Assembly (NCBI GenBank): GCA_016709865.1 | Contig: JADJLX010000003.1 | Location: 186,001 to 250,000, forward strand | DNA length: 64,000 bases | Origin: Bacteroidales bacterium | Lineage (GTDB): Bacteria > Bacteroidota > Bacteroidia > Bacteroidales > VadinHA17 | Direction of reading: 5' to 3' | Translations under genes and position numbers: made by a program | The notes under the pieces: model-generated | The model's input: the letters and a program-made list of their open reading frames with translations, nothing else | Databases searched by the model: none | Told to the model about the DNA's origin: nothing | Shown: positions 9,657-17,854 of the stretch, in pieces | How the letters are laid out: every line of letters begins with the position of its first letter | Numbering within the stretch: position 1 is the stretch's first letter

Positions 9657-10598
9657 ATGAAACAAAAAATATATATTCTCGGACTCATCTCAGCAATGAT
9701 TCTTGTAGCAGGAGCAATGTTCAAAGTAAACCACTGGCCAGCTGCAGGCATTCTGATTACGATTGGTACATTTCTTCTGGCGTTTCTGTTTCTTCCGTCT
9801 GCACTAATTAATCACTTTGAAGCACACGGGACACCTCAAAACAGACTTTTGTATATAGTAACATATGCAACTTTATTAATAGTATTCACATCAATGCTTT
9901 TTAAAATAATGCACTGGCCATATGCAGGGTATATTCTTTTTATTGCTATTCCCTTTCCTTTTGTAGTATTCCTGCCTGTCTGGCTCTATGTAACATCCGG
10001 AATTAAAAACTTCGATATAAATAACACTGTTTTCGTACTCTTCCTTCTTGCCCTGCAGGCAGTTTTCTCAGCTCTTCTTTCACTTAATGTAACAAGGGAG
10101 AAGATCAATAACAGTCTCGAGTTTTCAAAAAGCCTGTACTCATTAAACTACAACATTGAAAAGAGCCGGGCCAGCGAAGGCAAATCATCTGTTGATATCT
10201 CGGCTGATGAGGTGATAAAAAACATTGAAGAGTGCAGACAGTTGCTATACTCCAGAACTGGAATTACAAGGGAGGGACTGCAGACAGGTACAGGAGTTGA
10301 CATATTCATGGATTCACGGAACATTGCATTACAAACTCTTCTCCTCCCGGGGGAGCCATCTCCGGGTACAAAGCTTGAAAAATCAGTCAGGAATTACATA
10401 AGTGAAATTAATAAGATCCCGGGATGCAAGGATTTGTCTGAACAGGCAGGCAATCTGTTTTATCTGAATGAAGTTGAGGAAGAGAGCACCTGGGCAGAGA
10501 TGATGTTTGCAGATGACTACCTTTCCTGGATTATTGTGAACCTCGATGCAATGGAAAATGTTGTAAGGGTTATTCAGAGTGGTATTCTGAATAAGTAA
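9657..10598 (+). CDS. HWP-repeat membrane protein, paralogue without prefix domain
   Basis: Membrane protein of unknown function, 313 residues. It starts directly with a TM hairpin containing KVNHWPAAG, followed by a second unit with KIMHWPYAG, two more hydrophobic segments and an extracytoplasmic C-terminal part of about 170 residues. It resembles the upstream protein in HWP spacing and in the C-terminal region but lacks the helical prefix domain and one repeat, suggesting duplication with loss. It lies 24 bp after its paralogue, probably in the same PadR-controlled operon. Confidence 0.72.
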   Translation: MKQKIYILGLISAMILVAGAMFKVNHWPAAGILITIGTFLLAFLFLPSALINHFEAHGTPQNRLLYIVTYATLLIVFTSMLFKIMHWPYAGYILFIAIPFPFVVFLPVWLYVTSGIKNFDINNTVFVLFLLALQAVFSALLSLNVTREKINNSLEFSKSLYSLNYNIEKSRASEGKSSVDISADEVIKNIEECRQLLYSRTGITREGLQTGTGVDIFMDSRNIALQTLLLPGEPSPGTKLEKSVRNYISEINKIPGCKDLSEQAGNLFYLNEVEEESTWAEMMFADDYLSWIIVNLDAMENVVRVIQSGILNK

Positions 10599-10670
10599 TA
10601 AAAGGGCATATCTACCTCAAAACATGCAGAGCATAATCAGAAACTACAAGGATAAATACATGTATTACAG

Positions 10671-10722
10671 CTCTTTGTGACCTTTGCGATTTCCTTTGTG
10701 CCCTTTGTGGTTAATGGATTTC
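10671..10722. repeat. CTTTGTG-type dispersed repeat, copy 1
   Basis: Iterated CTTTGTG/CCTTTG units ending GTGGTTAATGGATTTC. A close copy with the same ending lies at 11757-11824, and a related foldback copy at 58404-58509. No coding potential; it fills part of the gap before the OmpA-type gene. Confidence 0.7.
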
Positions 10723-10810
10723 ATTTTTTTGAACTACTTGTACCCAGTTTCCGGAATATTTACTAACTTGTAGTGACAATAACCTGATTATTAACCAAAC
10801 AAGTTAGAAA

Positions 10811-11323
10811 ATGAGAATCCTGATTACCGGAACTGTCCTGTTTGTGATCTGGGCCTTCTTTTCAGCATGGCTGTATAATGATGTTCTGTTGCCCGTGATT
10901 AACAAGCCTGTTGCAGTACAAACTATTCCTGTGCCACCCGATCCGGTGGCTGATTCCCTGGCAAAGATCATTGCATCAATGCCCAAACCAATCATGATCT
11001 ATTTTGAATTTGACAAGACGAAATTCAAAACAGATCCGCAAATCGAAAGCAGAATTTCTGAGTTCAAAGAATGGCTCGGAAAGTATCCGGGCTCCCTCTT
11101 ATCTGTAACCGGACATGCAGATATTGTAGGCACTTCTGAATATAATCAGGATCTTGCTTTCCAGAGAGCTCAGGCTGTTGTCAAATACCTTGAAGAACAG
11201 GGTGTGTTAACAGACAGAATAACTACCTTATCAAAAGGAGAGACAGAATCTGCAGATGATTATATCACTCCCGAGGGAAGGGCAAAAAACAGAAATACAG
11301 TAATATCAATTAAAATGAAATAA
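10811..11323 (+). CDS. OmpA-family protein with N-terminal membrane anchor
   Basis: Small OmpA/Pal-type protein, 170 residues. An N-terminal hydrophobic segment (about 4-20) is a membrane anchor rather than a lipobox signal. The OmpA C-terminal peptidoglycan-binding domain spans about 55-168, with IYFEFDKTKFK, VTGHADIVGTSEYN (the conserved G-H-A/T-D) and LAFQRAQAVVKYLEEQGV. The C-terminal GRAKNRNTVISIK is the usual NRRVEI-type end. The next gene starts one base after its stop, so the two are coupled and may form an envelope-anchoring pair. Confidence 0.9.
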   Translation: MRILITGTVLFVIWAFFSAWLYNDVLLPVINKPVAVQTIPVPPDPVADSLAKIIASMPKPIMIYFEFDKTKFKTDPQIESRISEFKEWLGKYPGSLLSVTGHADIVGTSEYNQDLAFQRAQAVVKYLEEQGVLTDRITTLSKGETESADDYITPEGRAKNRNTVISIKMK

Positions 11324-11324
11324 A

Positions 11325-11636
11325 ATGACACAACTATTTATACAACTCGCACAATCTGTAACAGGAGCAGTTATGACAATCGTTGGATTGCTTCTTGTTG
11401 CAGCTATAATAGGATATTTTACAGCATGGCTGTTTGCCAAATCAAAATATACTCCAATCATCAAAGGACTGGAAGCAGACAAAGCGGCATTGCAAAAGGA
11501 AGTGGCAGACTTGAAAGATGATGTGTCAAAACTGAAAGGGGAGGCTGTTAAATTAAATGAAAAGATAGCGGGCCTCGAAAAAGATCTTGCTGCAAAAGAC
11601 AAGGAGATTAAAGAGCTGACCAAGCCCAAAAAATAA
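11325..11636 (+). CDS. Small membrane protein with coiled-coil tail
   Basis: Protein of 103 residues, family not recognised. One TM helix (about residues 10-35) is followed by a highly charged coiled coil from about 48 to the end with heptad-like Leu spacing (LEADKAALQKEVADLKD, then LNEKIAGLEKDLAAKDK). It begins one base after the OmpA-type gene's stop, so translation is coupled. The architecture suggests a membrane-anchored tether or partner of the OmpA protein; this is inference from layout only. Confidence 0.75.
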   Translation: MTQLFIQLAQSVTGAVMTIVGLLLVAAIIGYFTAWLFAKSKYTPIIKGLEADKAALQKEVADLKDDVSKLKGEAVKLNEKIAGLEKDLAAKDKEIKELTKPKK

Positions 11637-11647
11637 ATTTCAGTTTT

Positions 11648-11693
11648 CTTAACCCTTCCCCCATTCCCTTCCCTTAAGCAGTAAGGGAAGGGG
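11648..11693. repeat. CTTAACCC/TTCCCTTA palindromic repeat, copy A
   Basis: Reads CTTAACCCTTCCCC, then CCCTTCCCTTA, a short loop (AGCAG) and TAAGGGAAGGGG. It belongs to the same family as copies at 36466-36522, 60870-60920 and (reverse) 61388-61430. It lies 11 bp after the coiled-coil gene stop and can form a GC-rich stem, so it may also act as a 3'-end hairpin. Confidence 0.8.
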
Positions 11694-11756
11694 AGTAATG
11701 CGTTTAAATACAATACACCCTCCTCAAAGAACACAAAGTAACCCAATACATTAATG

Positions 11757-11824
11757 TTCTTTGTGACCTTTGTGTATCCCGATAGCTATCGAGACCTTTG
11801 TGACCTTAGTGGTTAATGGATTTC
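11757..11824. repeat. CTTTGTG-type dispersed repeat, copy 2, with nested palindrome
   Basis: CTTTGTGACCTTTGTG followed by a small palindrome (CGATAGCTATCG, in 11777-11797), then CCTTTGTGACCTTAGTGGTTA. A short opposite-strand arm (AAGAACACAAAG at about 11727-11738) lets the region fold back. The ending GTGGTTAATGGATTTC matches copy 1 at 10671-10722. The palindrome looks like an insertion within the repeat. Confidence 0.7.
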
Positions 11825-11882
11825 CCTTTGTTGTTAAAGGATTTTTTTCCCATTTTTACAATTGAATCAACACTTGTAAAAA

Positions 11883-12644
11883 ATGAGACCATATATATTG
11901 GCTGAATCAACCTGGAAAACGGTTAAAGATCAGAAGATTGACCTTGCTATCCTTCCATGGGGAGCTACTGAAGCCCATAATTACCACCTGCCTTTCGCTA
12001 CTGACAACATAATGGTTGAGAAAATCGCAGCTGAATCAGCCCGGATTGCATGGGAGAAGGGCGCCAGACCCGTTGTATTACCAGCTATTCCATTTGGTGT
12101 TAATACAGGACAGATGGATATCAGGATCAATATCAACCTGAACCCGTCAACACAGATGGCTATACTTAATGACATTACAGATGTCCTGAATCGTCATGGT
12201 GTTTATAAATTTCTGATCCTGAACGGTCATGGAGGAAATGATTTTAAGCAGATGATAAGGGAACTTGGATTGAGATATCCCAAAATGTTTATCTGTGGCT
12301 GCAACTGGTTCCAGTCATTTAAAACCGCCGATTTTTTTGAGAATAGCGGCGGTCATGCCGATGAGATGGAGACAAGCATGATGCAATATCTTGTTCCTGA
12401 ACTTGTGCTCCCACTTAGTGAAGCCGGAGAAGGGAAGGGTAAGAAATTCAGAATTAAAGCATTGAATGAGAATTGGGCATGGGCTGAACGCAGATGGACC
12501 CAGGTTACATCTGATACAGGTATCGGCAATCCTTTCAGTGCAACTCCTGAAAAAGGGGAGAAGTGTTACAATGAGGTGATCAACAAAATAGGCACTCTGA
12601 TACTCGATCTGTCAAAAACCGACATAAATAATTTGTACGAATAA
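11883..12644 (+). CDS. Creatininase-family amidohydrolase
   Basis: Cytoplasmic metal-dependent hydrolase of the creatininase family, 253 residues. The metal-ligand cluster is clear: Glu30, His32 and Asp41 in GATEAHNYHLPFATD, NGHGGN around 108-113 and GGHADEMETS around 156-165. Family members hydrolyse cyclic amides (creatininase, MftE-like peptidases, FAPy deformylase), so the exact substrate cannot be called. It precedes a GH2 gene by 21 bp in the same orientation, but the pairing suggests no obvious pathway. Confidence 0.88.
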   Translation: MRPYILAESTWKTVKDQKIDLAILPWGATEAHNYHLPFATDNIMVEKIAAESARIAWEKGARPVVLPAIPFGVNTGQMDIRININLNPSTQMAILNDITDVLNRHGVYKFLILNGHGGNDFKQMIRELGLRYPKMFICGCNWFQSFKTADFFENSGGHADEMETSMMQYLVPELVLPLSEAGEGKGKKFRIKALNENWAWAERRWTQVTSDTGIGNPFSATPEKGEKCYNEVINKIGTLILDLSKTDINNLYE

Positions 12645-12665
12645 TATTCTTAATCAATTATTATA

Positions 12666-15548
12666 ATGAGGAAGTCCATACTTTTCATTGTTATTATATT
12701 AACAGCTCTTTTTGCTTGCAAGGAAGAACCGTTTGTAACAACCAGGGAAACAATTTCCCTTGAAGGAGACTGGAAGTTTGCCCTCGACTCTGCCGGAGCA
12801 GGGATCTCAGAAAAATGGTATACACAGACCCTGTCCGACCTGGTAACTCTTCCGGGAACCCTCGACGAAAACGCCAAAGGGATCCCGAATAAAAACAGGC
12901 AGGAAACTATGAGACTTTCGCGTGAGCTGATGTATGCAGGAATGGCCTGGTACCAGAAGGAAGTTACAATTCCTGATAACTGGAATGGTCAATATATCAG
13001 CCTGATAATGGAGAGAACCAAACCCTCCACAGTATGGATTGACACAGTAAAAGCCGGTTCCTGTCAGAACCTTCTCACTCCTCATAATTATGACCTTACA
13101 AAACTCCTTACTCCCGGGAATCATATAATTACAGTTCTGGTAAACAACAGCAATAATGCCGTTCCGCGGGGAATTACGGGATCGCATGCATGGACTGAAC
13201 ATACACAGAGCAACTGGAATGGTATAATAGGCAGATTCTGCCTCGAAGCTAAAAATCCGGCTCATATTGAGAATATTAAGATTTATCCCGACGTTGAGAA
13301 CAGGAATATTCTTGTCAGGCTGAAGATTAATAACCCGGACGGAACAGCTGACGGTATGAAATTGGTGCTTAATGCGGAAGCCTGGAATACCCGTAAAAAA
13401 CACACTGTCCGTTCCAGATCATTCCCGGTTACCCTTAAAGAGGGAGAAAATTCTGTTGAATTGACTTATAAAATGGGGAATAAGTTCCAGTTATGGAGTG
13501 AGTTTAATCCGGTACTATATAAACTGTCAGTATCTCTGAAGTCTGAAAATGTGCTTGACAGCGATACTGCTGATTTTGGAATGCGTAAGTTTTCAACGGT
13601 GGGTACCCAGTTTGCAATTAATGGTACCAAAACATTCCTCCGCGGAAAACACGATGGCTGCGTCTTTCCTCTCACAGGTCATCCCCCGATGGATGTAGAC
13701 AGCTGGATAAAAGTCTTCAGGATCGCTAAGTCATACAACATCAATTTCTACAGGTTCCACTCCTGGACACCCCCTCTTGCAGCATTTCAGGCTGCAGATA
13801 TCGAGGGGATCTATATGCAGCCCGAATTACCATTCTGGGGCTCATTCAGCAAGACCAGAAATACTGATCTTAACGAATTTCTTCTTAAAGAGGGTGAGAA
13901 TATCCTTGAAGAATATGGTAACCACGCCTCATTTGTGATGTTTGCACTTGGAAACGAACTTAACGGTGACATTGATGTGATGAGGGATTTTGTGGCGCAC
14001 TACAGGTCGGTTGATAACCGTCCTTTGATGTCTTTCGGTACAAATAATTATCTTGGTTTCAGAGGACAGGTTGATGGTGAGGATTTTTTCGCCGGCTGCC
14101 GTGTCGGAGCTGACACAGATACAACTTACAGTACACATACACGTGCATCATTTTCATTTGCAGATGCTTACGACGGAGGCTATCTGAATGGAAGATATCC
14201 TTCAACCAGTCTTGATTATTCCGGTGCAATATCAAAATGTACTATTCCTGTTCTGGGAACAGAAGTCGGCCAGTACCAGATTTATCCGAATTATGATGAG
14301 ATTAATAAATACACCGGTGTAATGAAACCCTGGAACTTTGAAGTTTTCAGAGAGCGTCTGAAAGAAAATAACCTTACAGATCAGGCTATGTCTTTTTTCA
14401 GGGCTTCAGGAGCCTCAAGTGCTATATGCTACAAAGCGGATATTGAGATGGCTCTGAGGACACCGGGCTTCGGGGGTTTCCACCTGCTCGATCTTCAGGA
14501 TTTTCCCGGACAGGGGACTGCCCTGATAGGGCTTCTTGATGCGTTCATGGATAGTAAAGGGATAATTACCGCCGAGCAGTTCAGCCAGTTTTGTAACAAG
14601 GTTGTACCTCTTGTTATAATGGATAAGTATTGCTGGACAAACAACGAAAAGTACAATGGGAAGATAAGGGTTGCCAACTATTCGGAAGCAACTTTGAAAA
14701 ATCAGAAAGTTAGATGGGAACTCCTGAAGGCCTCCGGAGAAAAAGTTGATGAGGGACTTGCAGAAGCTGACTTTGAAAAGGGAGGACTGACTGATGTTAT
14801 AACTCTGAATTCTGACCTTTCAAAAGTTGAAAAAGCGGAGAAACTTACACTTAATGTATCACTTGAAGGAACAAATTATAAAAACAGCTATCCTGTATGG
14901 GTTTATCCTGCAGATCTCGACAGGAAAATTCCTGAAAGTATACTCGTTTCCGAGAAGCTTGATAAGGCAACACTCGCCAGTCTGGTTGCAGGCGAGACAG
15001 TATTGTTGTTTCCTGATTTTGATGATGTTACCGACCTTACTGTTGGCGGTTTGTATATTCCGGATTACTGGAACTGGAGGATGTTTAAAGGGATCTCGGA
15101 ATCGAATAAGAAGCCGGTTTCTCCCGGGACAATGTCTATCTTAACAGATCCTCTGCATCCATTATTAAGCGACTTTCCAACTGAATTTTATACTAACTGG
15201 CAATGGTGGCCGATAGTGAAAAACAGTCGCCCGTTCATTCTCGATAATACTCCAAAAAATTATCGTCCTCTGGTACAGGTGGTTGATAATGTTGAAAGGA
15301 ATCATAAACTGGGTCTGATCTTCGAATTTGCTGTTGGTAAGGGGAAACTGCTAGTTTGTATGTCGGATCTCAAAAAGATTCAGGATAAACCTGAAGGCCG
15401 GCAACTGTATCACAGCATCGTAAAATACATGACATCTGATAAATTCAATCCGGCTCAGAAGCTTACTCAACAGGAACTTACTTCATTATTCAGCACGAAA
15501 GTCACAGCTAAGAATATTACTGGAGTAAAGAATATTTCATATAATTAA
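12666..15548 (+). CDS. Glycoside hydrolase family 2-type lipoprotein
   Basis: Exported beta-glycosidase, 960 residues. The lipobox LFAC puts the lipid Cys at residue 18. Order: GH2 jelly-roll sugar-binding domain (about 30-200, with GDWKF and LPGTLDEN), Ig-like domain (about 200-310), TIM barrel (from about 325, FLRGKHDGCVF) and a long C-terminal region. The likely acid/base Glu is in LGNELNG (about residue 430) and the nucleophile Glu in GTEVGQ (about 533), fitting clan GH-A. The barrel departs from classical LacZ, so the sugar (galactose, glucuronate, mannose) is not assignable. It lies 21 bp after the creatininase-like gene and ends at a palindromic repeat. Confidence 0.86.
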   Translation: MRKSILFIVIILTALFACKEEPFVTTRETISLEGDWKFALDSAGAGISEKWYTQTLSDLVTLPGTLDENAKGIPNKNRQETMRLSRELMYAGMAWYQKEVTIPDNWNGQYISLIMERTKPSTVWIDTVKAGSCQNLLTPHNYDLTKLLTPGNHIITVLVNNSNNAVPRGITGSHAWTEHTQSNWNGIIGRFCLEAKNPAHIENIKIYPDVENRNILVRLKINNPDGTADGMKLVLNAEAWNTRKKHTVRSRSFPVTLKEGENSVELTYKMGNKFQLWSEFNPVLYKLSVSLKSENVLDSDTADFGMRKFSTVGTQFAINGTKTFLRGKHDGCVFPLTGHPPMDVDSWIKVFRIAKSYNINFYRFHSWTPPLAAFQAADIEGIYMQPELPFWGSFSKTRNTDLNEFLLKEGENILEEYGNHASFVMFALGNELNGDIDVMRDFVAHYRSVDNRPLMSFGTNNYLGFRGQVDGEDFFAGCRVGADTDTTYSTHTRASFSFADAYDGGYLNGRYPSTSLDYSGAISKCTIPVLGTEVGQYQIYPNYDEINKYTGVMKPWNFEVFRERLKENNLTDQAMSFFRASGASSAICYKADIEMALRTPGFGGFHLLDLQDFPGQGTALIGLLDAFMDSKGIITAEQFSQFCNKVVPLVIMDKYCWTNNEKYNGKIRVANYSEATLKNQKVRWELLKASGEKVDEGLAEADFEKGGLTDVITLNSDLSKVEKAEKLTLNVSLEGTNYKNSYPVWVYPADLDRKIPESILVSEKLDKATLASLVAGETVLLFPDFDDVTDLTVGGLYIPDYWNWRMFKGISESNKKPVSPGTMSILTDPLHPLLSDFPTEFYTNWQWWPIVKNSRPFILDNTPKNYRPLVQVVDNVERNHKLGLIFEFAVGKGKLLVCMSDLKKIQDKPEGRQLYHSIVKYMTSDKFNPAQKLTQQELTSLFSTKVTAKNITGVKNISYN

Positions 15549-15565
15549 GTTTTTCTCCCCTTTTT

Positions 15566-15681
15566 TGCCCCCCAACCCCCCTAAAGGGGGGCTAATGTCA
15601 ATACACATATCAGAATTACAATATATTACGAAATTGTTCCCCCTTTAGGGGGATGTCCCGCCTTAGCGGGACAGGGGGCAT
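15566..15681. repeat. C/G-run palindromic element with nested hairpin
   Basis: The left arm TGCCCCCC...CCCCCCTAAAGGGGGG (15566-15592) and right arm CCCCCTTTAGGGGG...AGGGGGCAT (15639-15681) are inverted copies around about 45 AT-rich bases. The right arm also contains a 20-bp palindrome at 15654-15673 (TGTCCCGC/GCGGGACA) missing from the left arm, as if inserted. It sits between convergent genes (GH2 and DUF1080) and may terminate both. Confidence 0.75.
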
Positions 15682-15705
15682 TTATGCACAGAGAACCACA
15701 GAGTG

Positions 15706-16605
15706 TTATTTTTTGTAGATACAGGTTGAATTATCAGCCTTTATAAAGTAAGGCTTGTAGTTTTTAGCTTTTTTATCCATACAGCCAACCAGATTAAGCA
15801 ATTCAATATTCTTAAAATCAACCGGATGGCTTTCTGCCTGTAGTGCAATATAACCTTCAGTTAGAGTTGAACCCTCTTTTGAGATCCAGATCTGTTTATC
15901 GGTAATTCCGTTACTGTCCCATTCTGTTGCTTCGCGGGCTTTGGTAATGAAACCGCCGCCTATCTGTGGTTTTTGAAAAGTAAGTACAGTGTCTCCGTTT
16001 ATAAGGAATGTCATTGATTCATCGCCCATAACAATAGCCTCCCCATGTACCCACTGGTCGCCATCATATGTTTTAGAAGTCGAATTGATGCAATGTGTAT
16101 AATCGGTTTTTCCCTTCAGTTCAACTGCAGTTCCCGGAGTACAAACATTAGCTGTAGTCCTTGGTCCTTTACCCAGTCCGCCCAGAAGCTGCAGCTCAAT
16201 CGACACTGGGAAAGTCTGGTTTGGATTATTGCTCGCAGCCGATTGGGAATGCAGCATAATGCCGCTGTTACGTACATTCCAGGTAGCTCCGCCTTTTAAC
16301 TGTTCTCCGGTGAATCGGTAATCATACCGAAGTTTATAATATGAATACGGATTCTTATAGTACATATGTCCGAAAGAATTATTGAATTCGGTATACTTGT
16401 CATACATAATCCTTATCATTCCATCCTCAACCCTGAAAGTCTCATTGTAGTTATAATTTACAGGATGCCCGGTAATCTTTATGTCCCAGCCGGTAAGATC
16501 TTTTCCGTTAAACAGGGGAATCCACTCCTCGGATTTATCCTGTGCATCAGCGTTTGTTAGTGCAAGGAGTGAAAAAAGGACAGGGAAAATAAGCAGTTTT
16601 TTCAT
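15706..16605 (-). CDS. DUF1080-family protein (3-keto-disaccharide hydrolase family)
   Basis: Exported protein of 299 residues: signal peptide 1-21 (LLALTNADAQ), then the DUF1080 jelly-roll with the diagnostic LFNGKDLTGWDI near the mature N-terminus, FRVEDGMIRI, and the late GYIALQAESHPVDFKNIEL motif. The family has a concanavalin-like fold, and members are reported to cleave 3-keto-glycosides. It is divergent from a Tat-type sugar isomerase/epimerase 163 bp away, a frequent partner. A C-terminal extension with CMDKKAKNYKPY and two Cys follows the fold. Family is firm; the exact substrate is inferred. Confidence 0.88.
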   Translation of the reverse strand: MKKLLIFPVLFSLLALTNADAQDKSEEWIPLFNGKDLTGWDIKITGHPVNYNYNETFRVEDGMIRIMYDKYTEFNNSFGHMYYKNPYSYYKLRYDYRFTGEQLKGGATWNVRNSGIMLHSQSAASNNPNQTFPVSIELQLLGGLGKGPRTTANVCTPGTAVELKGKTDYTHCINSTSKTYDGDQWVHGEAIVMGDESMTFLINGDTVLTFQKPQIGGGFITKAREATEWDSNGITDKQIWISKEGSTLTEGYIALQAESHPVDFKNIELLNLVGCMDKKAKNYKPYFIKADNSTCIYKK

Positions 16606-16768
16606 ATGGAAAGGTCTTAATTATTTATAAAACAACTATAAATCTGTAAACATGAATCTGAGGATGAAGATAGTAAATGAAAATTTGTTTTATATATTTG
16701 ATTTTATAACTTTATAAACCTATAAACCAGAGTAGTTTATTAATTAACTCAACCTAATAACTAAAATA

Positions 16769-17677
16769 ATGAAAACATCAAGGAGAGACTTTGTTAAAAC
16801 CAGTGCTCTGGTAGCACTGGGAGCAGCTCTTTTGCCGGCTTCTGCCTGTTCTTCAGACAAGAAGAGATATGTCGGTGTTCAGTTGTATTCAATACGCGAC
16901 GATATGGCAAAGGATCCGTTAGGCTCGCTGACACAGCTGGCAAAAATGGGTTATGTTTATGTTGAACATGCTAACTATGTAGATCGCAAGTTCTATGGAT
17001 ATAATGCGACTGAGTTTAAAAAGGTTCTTGATGATCTTGGTTTGAAGATGATAAGCGGTCATACCGTTATGGGCAGTGAGCACTGGGATGCTGCAAAGAA
17101 GGATTTCTCAGACAGCTGGAAACAGACAATTGAAGATGCCGGCATCCTTGGCCAGAAATATGTTACCAGTCCGTGGATGGATGAAAGCATGAGAGCCACA
17201 TACGACGGTTTCAAACAGTATATGGAAGTTTATAATAAATGCGGTGAACTGTGTCAGAAGCAGGGTATGAAATTTGCGTATCATAATCATTCTTTTGAGT
17301 TCACCGAAAAGCTGAACGACGAGAAGATATTTGATATAATGATGAAGAGCATTAATCCTGAACTTGTTGTAATACAGCTGGATATCGGTAATTTATATAA
17401 TGGAGGAGCAATTGCACTTGATGTGGTGAATCAATATCCCGGAAGATTTGAAAATGTCCATGTAAAGGATGAGATCAAAGCAACCGAGGGCACTGAGATG
17501 TATGAAAGTACTATTTTGGGACAGGGAATTGTGAATGCCAGGGAAGTTGTCGACCAGCTTACAAAAATAGGCGGAACTACCTGTTACATTATTGAGCAGG
17601 AATCATACCAGGGCAAGACACCGATGGAATGTGTAAAAATGGACCTTGATATTATGAAGAGCTGGGGTTACGTTTAA
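16769..17677 (+). CDS. Tat-type sugar phosphate isomerase/epimerase-like TIM-barrel protein
   Basis: Exported TIM-barrel protein of the xylose-isomerase-like superfamily, 302 residues. The leader SRRDFVKTSALVALGAALLP is a twin-arginine type signal, with a Cys after it (ASAC) that could be lipidated. The barrel carries VGVQLYSIRDDM, FAYHNHSFEF (metal/substrate His), VIQLDIGNLYNGG and FENVHVKDE, the typical ligand-bearing strands. Despite the family name, substrates are usually unphosphorylated sugars or keto-sugars. It is divergent from the DUF1080 gene and followed by a strong terminator, so it is probably monocistronic. Confidence 0.88.
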   Translation: MKTSRRDFVKTSALVALGAALLPASACSSDKKRYVGVQLYSIRDDMAKDPLGSLTQLAKMGYVYVEHANYVDRKFYGYNATEFKKVLDDLGLKMISGHTVMGSEHWDAAKKDFSDSWKQTIEDAGILGQKYVTSPWMDESMRATYDGFKQYMEVYNKCGELCQKQGMKFAYHNHSFEFTEKLNDEKIFDIMMKSINPELVVIQLDIGNLYNGGAIALDVVNQYPGRFENVHVKDEIKATEGTEMYESTILGQGIVNAREVVDQLTKIGGTTCYIIEQESYQGKTPMECVKMDLDIMKSWGYV

Positions 17678-17695
17678 TACGTTATCTTATGAAAT

Positions 17696-17723
17696 AAAAA
17701 ACCGGCTGACATGCCGGTTTTTT
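17696..17723 (+). terminator. Rho-independent terminator after the Tat-type isomerase gene
   Basis: Perfect 11-bp stem AAAAAACCGGC / GCCGGTTTTTT with a 6-nt loop (TGACAT), starting 18 bp after the stop codon, ending in a T-run. Because of the flanking A- and T-runs it could work in both directions. Confidence 0.92.
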
Positions 17724-17854
17724 ATTTTCTTAAAAAAAAGTTAAAAATCATTTGAAATCGATTTGATATTCTTTTTTTATTTTAATTGCAGAATAAATAA
17801 AGAAAGTTCCCCGAAAATTTTTTTGAAGTATTAATTATAAACCCATAGAAACCA

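Noticed and set aside
12807..13403. Minus-strand open frame of 198 codons inside the GH2 gene
   Set aside because: Shadow of the GH2 gene, no domain or start context.
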